From assembly GCA_003559755.1 (NCBI GenBank), contig PWKM01000222.1, positions 1 to 22,486 on the forward strand: a DNA stretch of 22,486 nt, given 5' to 3'. The translations under genes were made by a program, and so were the position numbers. Under the pieces are notes generated by a model. It had not been told where the DNA came from, searched no databases, and saw only the letters and a program-made list of their open reading frames with translations. Below are positions 12,864 to 20,679 of this stretch, one piece after another; the stretch's first letter is position 1; each line of letters opens with the position of its first letter. The DNA is from Planctomycetota bacterium. GTDB taxonomy: Bacteria > Planctomycetota > PUPC01.

Positions 12864-14792
12864 CTATTCGTCTTTGACCTCGTAGTCCGCGTCGATGACA
12901 TCTTCATCGTCGGCGTCATCGTCCGTGGCTTCCTCGCCACTCCCCGGTCCCTGGGAGCCGGCCGCCTGGCCGGCGGCCTCGGCCTCTTCGGTCTTTGCCT
13001 GGTACAGGGCTTCAGCGAGTTTATGCGAGGCCTGTGCGAGACGTTCCATCGCGGAATTGATGGCTTCCTTGTCGTCGCCTTTGACGGCTTCCCGCAGCCC
13101 GTCTAGTTCGGAGTTGATGTTCTCCTTGTCGCTGTCGCTCAAACTGTCGCCGTGTTCTTTCAACATCTTTTCGGTATTATAGACGAGCTGTTCACCTTGG
13201 TTCTTGGCCTCGACCAACTCGCGCTTCTGCCGGTCTTCCTGGGCGTGCTCTTCCGCGTCGCGGCTCATCTTCTGGACTTCCTCCTCGGAGAGCCCGGAAG
13301 ACGAGGTGATTTTGATCGACTGCTCCTTGCCTGTCCCCTTGTCCCGGGCCGAGACATTGAGGATGCCGTTGGCGTCGATGTCGAACGTAACCTCGACCTG
13401 GGGCACACCGCGCGGCGCGGGCGGGATGCCGGTGAGTTGGAACCGGCCGAGCGTCCGGTTGTCGGTGGCCATCTCGCGCTCGCCCTGGAGAACGTGAATA
13501 TCGACGGCCGGCTGGTTGTCGGCGGCCGTGGTGAACGTCTCCTTCTTGCTGGTCGGGATGGTGGTGTTCTTGTCGATGAGCTTGGTCATCACCCCGCCCA
13601 GCGTCTCGATGCCGAGCGAGAGGGGGGTGACGTCGAGCAGGAGCACGTCCCGCACCTCGCCGCTCAGCACGCCGCCCTGGATGGCCGCGCCCACGGCGAC
13701 CACCTCGTCGGGGTTGACACCCTTGTGGGGGTCCTTTCCAAACAGGTCCTTGACCAGTTCCTGGACGGCGGGCATTCGTGTGGACCCGCCGACGAGGATG
13801 ACTTCGTCGATCTCTCCGACCGCGATCCCGGCGTCTTTCATCGCCTGCTCACACGGCCCGCGCAGCTTCTCGAGGACGGGCCGGGCGAGCTCTTCGAGCT
13901 TGGCCCTCGAGAGGGTCATCTGCAGGTGTTTTGGGCCGGACTGATCGGCGGTGATGAACGGCAGATTGATGTCGGTCTGAGGCGAGGTCGACAGCTCGCA
14001 TTTCGCCTTCTCACACGCTTCGCGGAGCCGCTGCAGGGCCATCGAGTCCTTGCGCAGGTCGATCCCCTGCTCCTGCCGAAACTCGCCGGCGACGTACTTG
14101 ATCAGCTCCTCGTCGATGTCGTCTCCGCCGAGGTGGGTGTTCCCGTTGGTCGATCGGACCTCGAACACGCCTTCGCCGACCTCCAGAATAGAGATGTCGA
14201 ACGTACCGCCGCCGAAGTCGAACACCGCGATCTGCTCGTTGTCCTTCTTGTCCAGCCCGTAGGCCAGCGATGCCGCGGTCGGCTCGTTGATAATCCGTTC
14301 CACCTCGAGCCCGGCGATCTGGCCGGCTTCCTTGGTGGCCTGCCGCTGGCTGTCGTTGAAGTAGGCGGGCACGGTGATCACCGCCTTGGTGACTTCCTCG
14401 CCCAGGTAATCGGAGGCCGCTTCCTTCAGGTTGCGGAGGATCATCGCCGCGATTTCGGGCGGGGTGTAATCCTTTCCACGGACGTGGACCTTCACCAGCT
14501 CGTCGGGGCCGCCGACGATCTCGTAAGGCACGATCTTCTCTTCCTCGCTCACCTCGTTGTGACGACGCCCCATAAACCGCTTGATGGAGTAGACGGTGTT
14601 CTTTGGGTTGGTGACGGCCTGCCGTTTCGCTTTATTGCCGACCAGCCGCTCGCCTGACTCGGTAAACCCGACCACCGACGGAGTGAGCCGAGCACCGTCG
14701 AGGTTGTTGATGACTTTCGGCTGGCCGCCCTCCTCCATCACAGCGACCACCGAGTTGGTCGTTCCAAGGTCTATGCCGACGATCTTCGCCAT
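12864..14792 (-). CDS. dnaK: Chaperone DnaK (Hsp70)
   Basis: A 642-aa DnaK of normal length. This ATP-driven chaperone binds exposed hydrophobic peptides in the cytoplasm with DnaJ and GrpE, neither of which is in this window. The ATPase domain begins GIDLGTTNSVVAV, with the phosphate-loop VFDFGGGTFDISILEVG and the adenosine motif ILVGGSTRMPAVQ. The interdomain linker is DVLLLDVTPLSLG. The beta-sandwich substrate domain follows, then a helical lid and a low-complexity acidic tail ending DADYEVKDE, close to the EEVKD-type end of many bacterial DnaKs. AGGAG lies 8 nt before ATG 14792. It is the first gene of a minus-strand run of dnaK, epimerase and clpB. A 270-bp upstream region holds several palindromes but no clear promoter. 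Confidence 0.98.
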   Translation of the reverse strand: MAKIVGIDLGTTNSVVAVMEEGGQPKVINNLDGARLTPSVVGFTESGERLVGNKAKRQAVTNPKNTVYSIKRFMGRRHNEVSEEEKIVPYEIVGGPDELVKVHVRGKDYTPPEIAAMILRNLKEAASDYLGEEVTKAVITVPAYFNDSQRQATKEAGQIAGLEVERIINEPTAASLAYGLDKKDNEQIAVFDFGGGTFDISILEVGEGVFEVRSTNGNTHLGGDDIDEELIKYVAGEFRQEQGIDLRKDSMALQRLREACEKAKCELSTSPQTDINLPFITADQSGPKHLQMTLSRAKLEELARPVLEKLRGPCEQAMKDAGIAVGEIDEVILVGGSTRMPAVQELVKDLFGKDPHKGVNPDEVVAVGAAIQGGVLSGEVRDVLLLDVTPLSLGIETLGGVMTKLIDKNTTIPTSKKETFTTAADNQPAVDIHVLQGEREMATDNRTLGRFQLTGIPPAPRGVPQVEVTFDIDANGILNVSARDKGTGKEQSIKITSSSGLSEEEVQKMSRDAEEHAQEDRQKRELVEAKNQGEQLVYNTEKMLKEHGDSLSDSDKENINSELDGLREAVKGDDKEAINSAMERLAQASHKLAEALYQAKTEEAEAAGQAAGSQGPGSGEEATDDDADDEDVIDADYEVKDE

Positions 14793-14851
14793 TGTGTTCT
14801 CTCCTCAAATTTTTTCCGGGCCTACGGTGTCAACGACGCTTTGTCCAATTC

Positions 14852-14883
14852 GTAACGTTACCGCAAAAAACACCTTTGCAAAG
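14852..14883. promoter_or_regulatory. Two perfect 10-bp palindromes upstream of dnaK
   Basis: GTAACGTTAC (14852-14861) and CTTTGCAAAG (14874-14883) are both perfect palindromes 60-91 bp before the dnaK start, and a third weaker inverted repeat (ATGTT/AACAT, 14910-14924) lies beyond. Such sites could bind dimeric regulators of stress genes. I see no CIRCE element and no clear sigma32-type promoter. Confidence 0.35.
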
Positions 14884-15004
14884 TACGTGCCAGACAGCCC
14901 ACCGCGAACATGTTTTTTGAACATCAGAACCGTCAGTCCATTGCGCCCATAGGGTTACGACAGCAGCATGCCGGCCTGCCGGCGCCGCCGCGGGCCGGAA
15001 AACG

Positions 15005-15038
15005 GCCGGGTTTGCCAAAATGACAGTGCCAAACCGGC
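15005..15038 (-). terminator. Likely terminator of the nucleotide-kinase-like gene
   Basis: On the minus strand GCCGGTTTG (15030-15038) pairs with CAAACCCGGC (15005-15014) with one bulged C, followed by CGTTTTCC. It lies 25 nt past the kinase stop codon and has a short U-rich tail, consistent with intrinsic termination. Confidence 0.5.
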
Positions 15039-15063
15039 ACGCGGGGCCGCCAGCCCCAGTACG

Positions 15064-15693
15064 CTATAACCGGTCACGGACGCGTTCTGTGGCGGTCGCA
15101 AGCTCGGCCGGGCCGGTACACACACCGACCGGTACGGTCAAAACCTCGGCACCTTGCGACCGATAGTGATCGATGACCGGCCGAGTGCGGAGTTCGAAAT
15201 CACGGTGACGCCGGCGGACGGCATCGAGTTGGTCGTCATCCCGGTGCTCCCGGTCGCCCCCGGCATTTGTCGCGATCCGCTCGCGGCTGACCTCGGGCGG
15301 GCAATCGAGCTCGATGACGGCGCGGACATCGACCAGCCCGTCCACATCCCGGGCCTGGCCGATGTGCCGGGGCAGACCGTTGAGGATCAGCAGGCGGCCG
15401 GCGGCAAGCTCCGGGCGATGGCCCCGGATGAAATGCAGCAAGATTTTTCGGGCGATATGGAAGTGCCGGTCCTCGAGGAGCTTCCCCTCGTGGAGCACCC
15501 CCTCGAGAAATTCGACTTCTTCGGGTGCCAGAACATCGAGCGGGCGACGGCGAACCGCCTTTCGGAGCCAACGACCGAAGTCGAAGTGCAGGCAATCCCG
15601 GCCCCACAGGCCGGTTATCTCGAGATAATCGCCGAAAGGGGATTTCCCGGACCCACTGGGCCCCAGAATCAGCACCGCCTGCGGTTGGTCCAT
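15064..15693 (-). CDS. P-loop nucleotide-kinase-like protein (adenylate-kinase-like)
   Basis: A 209-aa protein from ATG 15693 (GAGG close upstream; the more distant ATG at 15720 adds nine residues with no family-like features). The Walker A motif is GPSGSGKS (11-18). The protein has the adenylate-kinase-like layout: LLILNGLPRHIGQ resembles the NMP-kinase GFPR-type strand (Gly-Leu-Pro-Arg here), followed by AVIELDCPPEVSRERI with a lid-like arginine-rich part and DAVRRRHRDFELRTRPVIDHY, matching the R..R.......P...YY helix of adenylate kinases. It differs from classical Adk in the P-loop (PSGSGKSPFGD rather than GAPGAGKGTQ), so substrate is uncertain; nucleoside monophosphate is likely. It is a stand-alone leftward gene with its own terminator upstream of dnaK. 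Confidence 0.85.
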   Translation of the reverse strand: MDQPQAVLILGPSGSGKSPFGDYLEITGLWGRDCLHFDFGRWLRKAVRRRPLDVLAPEEVEFLEGVLHEGKLLEDRHFHIARKILLHFIRGHRPELAAGRLLILNGLPRHIGQARDVDGLVDVRAVIELDCPPEVSRERIATNAGGDREHRDDDQLDAVRRRHRDFELRTRPVIDHYRSQGAEVLTVPVGVCTGPAELATATERVRDRL

Positions 15694-15791
15694 CGTCCTC
15701 GTCCTGCCGCTGACATCCAATCAAATCGGCGCAGAGCGTAGCAGAAACTGCGATCCGGCGCAAACGCTCGATTATTTGTTTGAGAGAAGAC

Positions 15792-15819
15792 TTGAAACGG
15801 CAACGGAAGCCGAGATAAT
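15792..15819 (+). promoter_or_regulatory. Promoter of the PL26-like gene
   Basis: TTGAAA (15792-15797), 16-bp spacer, GATAAT (15814-15819). Transcription would start near 15826, about 60 nt before the start codon at 15888. Confidence 0.6.
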
Positions 15820-15887
15820 GATGGCAGGCAGATCGGAAACGGTCCGGACTGCTATCAACTGGAAGCCCCGGCCAAGAGGAGTTCGCA

Positions 15888-18221
15888 ATGATTAATAGAA
15901 TGAGGGTGATGGCGGTTTGTTTGTTACTCGCACTGGTTGGCGTGTGGGGCTGTGTTGGAACGGCCAACGCCCAAGAGATCGTGCGACTGACACTGACCGA
16001 GCGGATCGGGGCAGAGCGGACCGGCGAGGTGGTGACCACAGGCGTTCCCCTCCCCAAGGGGCTGATCGAAAATGCCGACGAATTGGCCCTCGCCGACGCC
16101 AACGGCCAACCGATCCCGGCTGACATTCGGCCTGTCATCCACTGGCCCGACGGGAGCGTCAAGTGGGTTCACCTCTATTTCTCCGCTGATTGCCCGGCCG
16201 AAGGCACCGCCGAAGTCTCACTGATTCGCGGCCGCAGGGCCCAGCCGGAAGGTCTGACCGTCGAGGACGGCGCCCAGACCATTACCGTGACGACCGGGCC
16301 GGTCCGCTTCGTCGTTCGTAAAACCGGGTTCAACCTTATCGACCAGGCGTGGCTCGACCCCGAGGGCCGGGGCCGCTTCGACGACGCCAACCAGCTCATC
16401 GCCCCACACCAGCGCGGACTGCTGGTCGCATCCGGCGACAACGATTACTGGGCCCACCAGGACAACGAGGCGAAGGTCGAGATCGAAGAGCAGGGGCCGA
16501 TGCACGTGGTCATCCGAGCGGAAGGCGCGCATCGGAACGCCGACGGAGCCAAGATGGTTGATTACATCGTGCGGATATACGCCTACGCCAATTCGCCCGT
16601 GGTACGAGTCGTACATACCGCCTTGAACCGTCAGGGCGAGCAGTCGGATTCGATCCCGGTGCAGGCGATGCACATCGAACTGCCGACCAGCCAGAGAGGC
16701 GGGCAGGTTCGTATCGACGACGACAAGGTGGCGACGTCCCTGAGCGACCGGCAGCCGGAGGCCTTTGCCTATACCTTCCGCACCTCGCCGACCGGGCGGG
16801 CGATCTCCTATTCGCCCGGCGAACAGGAAAACATCGAGCCGGGGAACGACGTCAGCCGGATGGAAGGCCTGAAAGGCCGGCTCAGTTGGGGCGGCGAGGG
16901 AGGCCGCGGCGTGGTCGCCGGCATCCGCTGGTTCTGGCAGATGCACCCGAAATCGATCGAAGCCAACCATAACGGAACTCTCACGTTCGGGCTGGTACCT
17001 CGACGGCACGAGGACCCGGTCCTGTTCTACACCGGTGTTGCCCGCACACACGACCTGATGCTGGTGATGCTCGGGCCGGGCGGGTCACGACAGGCCGACG
17101 GCCACTTCGCCGCCCTCGAACAGCCGCTCCGAGCGTTCGCTCCCACCCGGTGGTACTGCCGCGACACACGGGCCTTTGGCGACCTGGCGGAAGCCAATGA
17201 CGAGCTCTACGAGGAGAGGTACCTGGCGGCGATGAACAAGTACGATTCGGACTTCCAGGCGTCCTACCGGAATTGCATAAGCGACACCAACAGCCGGACC
17301 CGCAACCGCACCACACACGACAGCTATGGGCTGCTGGCGTGGGGCGACGGGTACCACTGGAGCCTCCGCCCGGGCGACACCCGCCCGGTCAACCTGATGT
17401 GGAACGGCAACTATTACGGGTTCCCCCACATGATGGGGATGCAGTGGGCGCGCACCGGCCATCCGGGCTACTTCCGGATGTTCAAGACGCACGCCCGACA
17501 CGTCGCCGACGTACACCTCGTCCACTACGCCCCCAATCCCCGGTGGGTCGGCGCCAACCGCTATTGCCCGCCGCCGGAACACGTCCGCATCCACCGGTCC
17601 AACAATCCGGACCAGAACCCTGTATACGTCTCTAATACGTTCAACCATCATAAAGCCGAGTCGTTCTTCGAGAACTGGTATCTCCTGGCCGACCACCGAA
17701 TGCTCGACGCCATCGAGGAAGTCGGCGGATTCATCATGCGATACCGGAGCGCCGACCGCGACCGGAGCCAGCCGCGGGGGCCCGGCAACCTGATGATGAC
17801 CATCGCCCAACTCTGCGAGTTCCACGGGTATGCCGACGAGTGGATGAACCGGTTCCGCCAGGCGTTCGAGGCGAACCTCCCACACAGGCCCCGGTTCACC
17901 TTCCAGCTCGGCTTCTGGCTCGAGGGGGTGCGGCGGTACTACGAGACGACCGGCGATGAACGGGCGCTCGATCGCATCCGTACCTATTGCGACGAACTGA
18001 TGGAGAACGCCGAGCACACCGACTGCAACCGCGCCCACGCGTTCGCCTTCCTCTATGCAGAGACCGGCGAGGAGAAGTATCGCGACTTCGCAGCCGCCAG
18101 CTTGCGACGTTCGAGCCCCCAACGGTGGAAAGACTTCGGGTCGGTCCTGCGAAGCGGCATGTTCGTCAGCTTCTGGCTGACCGAGGAGGGTGCCCGCGAG
18201 GCCGGACGCGCAAACGACTGA
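15888..18221 (+). CDS. Secreted exo-rhamnogalacturonan-lyase-like protein (PcRGLX/YetA, PL26 type)
   Basis: A 777-aa exported protein from ATG 15888 (GAGGAG 6 nt upstream). The signal peptide ends at TANA with cleavage after Ala28. Cys22 (VWGC) could be read as a lipobox, but Trp at -2 is unusual, so release by signal peptidase I is favoured. The N-terminal domain shows the RIFT-barrel pattern of the PcRGLX/YetA family: TTGVPLPKG (50-58), DANGQPIPADI, then WPDGSVKWVHLYF starting at 86. The middle and C-terminal parts contain a beta-rich segment and an alpha-type region (HDSYGLLAWGDGYHW, RYLAAMNKYDS, YETTGDERALDRIRTY). Family members cleave rhamnogalacturonan backbones, a pectin component, from the end. 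I cannot verify catalytic residues without an alignment, so activity is inferred from family. No other pectinolytic gene is in the window. Confidence 0.82.
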   Translation: MINRMRVMAVCLLLALVGVWGCVGTANAQEIVRLTLTERIGAERTGEVVTTGVPLPKGLIENADELALADANGQPIPADIRPVIHWPDGSVKWVHLYFSADCPAEGTAEVSLIRGRRAQPEGLTVEDGAQTITVTTGPVRFVVRKTGFNLIDQAWLDPEGRGRFDDANQLIAPHQRGLLVASGDNDYWAHQDNEAKVEIEEQGPMHVVIRAEGAHRNADGAKMVDYIVRIYAYANSPVVRVVHTALNRQGEQSDSIPVQAMHIELPTSQRGGQVRIDDDKVATSLSDRQPEAFAYTFRTSPTGRAISYSPGEQENIEPGNDVSRMEGLKGRLSWGGEGGRGVVAGIRWFWQMHPKSIEANHNGTLTFGLVPRRHEDPVLFYTGVARTHDLMLVMLGPGGSRQADGHFAALEQPLRAFAPTRWYCRDTRAFGDLAEANDELYEERYLAAMNKYDSDFQASYRNCISDTNSRTRNRTTHDSYGLLAWGDGYHWSLRPGDTRPVNLMWNGNYYGFPHMMGMQWARTGHPGYFRMFKTHARHVADVHLVHYAPNPRWVGANRYCPPPEHVRIHRSNNPDQNPVYVSNTFNHHKAESFFENWYLLADHRMLDAIEEVGGFIMRYRSADRDRSQPRGPGNLMMTIAQLCEFHGYADEWMNRFRQAFEANLPHRPRFTFQLGFWLEGVRRYYETTGDERALDRIRTYCDELMENAEHTDCNRAHAFAFLYAETGEEKYRDFAAASLRRSSPQRWKDFGSVLRSGMFVSFWLTEEGAREAGRAND

Positions 18222-18396
18222 CCGGCGGGTCACGGCAGGACGTAACAGAACTCAGAAGCCCGAGCCGGTGTGCGACGCGGCACCTGCCTCATTCAGTTTG
18301 CACAGCGAGCGGATGACTATATGGTGCGCTCCGCATCCAATGCCCCGGTGCGAAGAGAACAGGCCGGCTCAATCCCGCACAATTCAGCGGCCGGGG

Positions 18397-18424
18397 TTGA
18401 CAAGCCAGCCAGTTTTACCAGAAT
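18397..18424 (+). promoter_or_regulatory. Probable promoter of acs
   Basis: Consensus TTGACA (18397-18402), 16-bp spacer, CAGAAT (18419-18424; four of six -10 bases). The leader to the TTG start would be about 120 nt. Confidence 0.5.
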
Positions 18425-18536
18425 AGGTGTCCGGAAACCTCAACGCCGTCTGATGAGTCCCGTCAATGTGACCGGCTTGCGACAGGCGTAGAGTTGTTTG
18501 CTCTGTTTTGTGTCGGCAAATATCAGGACAATCGGA

Positions 18537-18542
18537 AAGGAG
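18537..18542 (+). promoter_or_regulatory. Ribosome binding site deciding the TTG start of acs
   Basis: AAGGAG lies 9 nt before TTG 18552. The first in-frame ATG (18588) has no Shine-Dalgarno, so the TTG is the better start. Confidence 0.65.
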
Positions 18543-18551
18543 AGTTAGACC

Positions 18552-20540
18552 TTGGCTGAAGAAGGAAAAACCGGGATCGACTCGTTGATGGACGAAACGC
18601 GGACGTTCCCCCCGCCGGCCGAGCTGCAGGCGGAGGCACACATCAAGTCGATGGAGCAGTACCAGGAGATGTACGACCGGTCGGTAAACGACCCCGACGG
18701 ATTCTGGCTGGAGCAGGCCAAAGAACTGGTCTCCTGGGATAAGGAGCCGACAAAGGCCCGCGAGTACACCTGGGACACCGAGAGCCGAACCATCGAGCAC
18801 ACCTGGTTCGAGGACGGCGAGCTCAACATCGCCTATAACTGCCTCGACAGGCAGCTTGCCGAGCGGGGTGACAAGGTTGCCCTCATCTGGCAAGGCGACG
18901 AGCCCGACGATGACGAGAAGATCACCTACAAGGAACTGCACGCCGAGGTGTGCAAGTTCGCCAACGTCCTCAAGGAACTCGGAGTCGAGAAGGGCGACCG
19001 CGTCTGCATTTACCAGGGGATGATCCCCCAACTGCCCGTGGTCATGCTCGCCTGCGCCCGGATCGGCGCTATCCACTCCATCGTGTTCGGCGGCTTCAGC
19101 GCCGACGCGCTGCGGGACCGCATCCAGGACGCCGAGGCGAAGGTATTGATCACCGCGAACGTCTCGAAGCGTGCCGGGAAAAACATCCCGCTCAAGAACA
19201 TCTCGGACGACGCTCTCGCCGAGTGTCCGACCATCGAGCACGTCGTCGTGGTCAACCGGGACGACGTCGATTGTCATATGGAAGAGGGCCGGGACCTTTG
19301 GTACGAAGACCTGATGGCCGACGCCTCGCCCGAGTGCGACTACGAGGTGATGAACGCCGAGGACCCGCTGTTCATCCTCTACACCTCGGGCTCGACCGGC
19401 CGGCCCAAGGGCGTCGTTCATACCACCGGCGGCTACCTGGTCTGGGCCGCCATCACCCACAAGCTGACGTTCGACCTCAAGGAAGACGACATTTACTTCT
19501 GCGCGGCCGACATTGGCTGGGTCACCGGGCACAGCTACATCGTCTATGGCCCGTTGACCAACGGGGCCACCAGCGTGATGTTCGAGAGCACCCCGCTGTA
19601 CCCCGATCCGGGCCGTTACTGGCAGGTGATCGACAAGTTCAAGGTCACCCAGTTCTACACCGCCCCCACCGCCATCCGGGCGCTGATCCGGCAGGGCGAC
19701 GAGTGGCCGGCAAAATACGACCTCTCCAGCTTGAAAATCCTGGGAAGCGTCGGCGAGCCGATCAACCCCCAGGCCTGGATCTGGTACTACGAACAAGTCG
19801 GACGGAACAAGTGCCCGATCGTCGATACCTGGTGGCAGACAGAGACCGGCGGCTTCATGATCACCCCCCTGCCCGGGGCGATGACCCTCAAGCCGGGCAG
19901 CGCCAACCGCCCGTTCTTCGGCGTCGAGCCCGTCGTCCTGCGTGAGGACGGCAGCGAGGCCGACCTCGGCGAAGGCGGCAAACTCTGCATCAAAAAACCA
20001 TGGCCCGGCATGATGCGCACCATGTGGGGCGACCACGACCGGTTCGTCGATGTCTACTTCACCATGTACAACGACCTGTACTTCACCGGCGACGGCTGCC
20101 GGATCGAACGGGACGGCGATTACTGGCTGCTCGGCCGAATCGACGACGTGGTCAACGTGTCCGGCCACCGGATCGGGACCGCCGAAGTCGAGAGCGCCCT
20201 GGTCAGCCACGCCAAGGTCGCCGAGGCCGCCGTGGCACCCATGCCTCACGAGGTGAAGGGACAGGGCCTGTACGCTTATGTCACGCTGAAGGACGGCGTC
20301 GAACCGAGCGATGAGCTGAAGGGCGAGCTGGTCAAGCACGTCCGAAAGGAGATCGGGCCGATCGCGACTCCGGACAAGCTCCAGTTCGCACCGGCGCTCC
20401 CCAAGACGCGGTCCGGGAAGATCATGCGGCGCATTCTCCGCAAGATCGCCGAAGGCGTCACCGATAAGAGCACGCTGGGCGATACCAGTACCCTCGCCGA
20501 TCCCTCGATCGTCGACGCTCTCATCGAAGGGCGCCAGTAA
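18552..20540 (+). CDS. acs: Acetyl-CoA synthetase (AMP-forming)
   Basis: A 662-aa acetate-CoA ligase from a TTG start. It makes acetyl-CoA from acetate, ATP and CoA in two steps via acetyl-AMP. The adenylate-forming core is YTSGSTGRPKG (277-287), followed by GWVTGHSYIVYGPL, SVGEPINPQAW and DTWWQTETGG (acetate-pocket tryptophan region). The C-terminal swivel domain shows YFTGDG, GRIDDVVNVSGHR and the catalytic lysine Lys623 in PKTRSGKIMRR, the residue that in relatives is inactivated by acetylation. The N-terminal region (MEQYQEMYDRSVNDPDGFW) is typical of Acs rather than medium-chain ligases. All signature motifs are intact. A GC-rich hairpin follows the stop, then an OFA-type transporter, which suggests a role in using external acetate or a related acid. 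Confidence 0.97.
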   Translation: MAEEGKTGIDSLMDETRTFPPPAELQAEAHIKSMEQYQEMYDRSVNDPDGFWLEQAKELVSWDKEPTKAREYTWDTESRTIEHTWFEDGELNIAYNCLDRQLAERGDKVALIWQGDEPDDDEKITYKELHAEVCKFANVLKELGVEKGDRVCIYQGMIPQLPVVMLACARIGAIHSIVFGGFSADALRDRIQDAEAKVLITANVSKRAGKNIPLKNISDDALAECPTIEHVVVVNRDDVDCHMEEGRDLWYEDLMADASPECDYEVMNAEDPLFILYTSGSTGRPKGVVHTTGGYLVWAAITHKLTFDLKEDDIYFCAADIGWVTGHSYIVYGPLTNGATSVMFESTPLYPDPGRYWQVIDKFKVTQFYTAPTAIRALIRQGDEWPAKYDLSSLKILGSVGEPINPQAWIWYYEQVGRNKCPIVDTWWQTETGGFMITPLPGAMTLKPGSANRPFFGVEPVVLREDGSEADLGEGGKLCIKKPWPGMMRTMWGDHDRFVDVYFTMYNDLYFTGDGCRIERDGDYWLLGRIDDVVNVSGHRIGTAEVESALVSHAKVAEAAVAPMPHEVKGQGLYAYVTLKDGVEPSDELKGELVKHVRKEIGPIATPDKLQFAPALPKTRSGKIMRRILRKIAEGVTDKSTLGDTSTLADPSIVDALIEGRQ

Positions 20541-20562
20541 CACAGGAGGTCCGAAGGGACAA

Positions 20563-20591
20563 GCCGCCCCCTGCTCTCACCGGGGGGCGGC
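20563..20591 (+). terminator. GC-rich hairpin after acs
   Basis: GCCGCCCCC (20563-20571) pairs perfectly with GGGGGCGGC (20583-20591) around an 11-nt loop, 22 nt past the acs stop. No U-run follows, so termination may be partial and could allow read-through into the transporter gene. Confidence 0.6.
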
Positions 20592-20679
20592 CCCTTCACA
20601 TGGATTATGAACCCCTTGGACCTGTTGCCCGCAAACAGACACATCTCCATTTTTAGCCAATCAAGGAGGCCCCCCCGCG

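Larger units (their letters stand above)
18222..18551. other. Intergenic region before acs
   Basis: About 330 bp with no supported gene. It contains a likely acs promoter at 18397-18424, another weak TTGCAC/TATGGT pair near 18297-18325, and the acs ribosome binding site. No clear terminator for the PL26-like gene was found. Confidence 0.5.

Noticed and set aside
13152..14657. 501-codon open frame on the plus strand opposite dnaK
   Set aside because: Mirror frame of dnaK with no ribosome binding site and no recognisable motifs.
14805..14833. TTGACA (minus strand, 14828-14833) as dnaK promoter
   Set aside because: The matching -10 position reads ATTTGA and would put the transcription start inside the ribosome binding site, so it cannot serve the annotated start.
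18384..20543. 719-codon open frame on the minus strand opposite acs
   Set aside because: Antisense shadow of acs. Long antisense frames are expected in GC-rich genes with few A/T-rich codons.
20543..20550. AGGAGGT just after the acs stop, as ribosome site of a small gene
   Set aside because: No ATG, GTG or TTG follows at a usable distance; the sequence goes straight into the hairpin.
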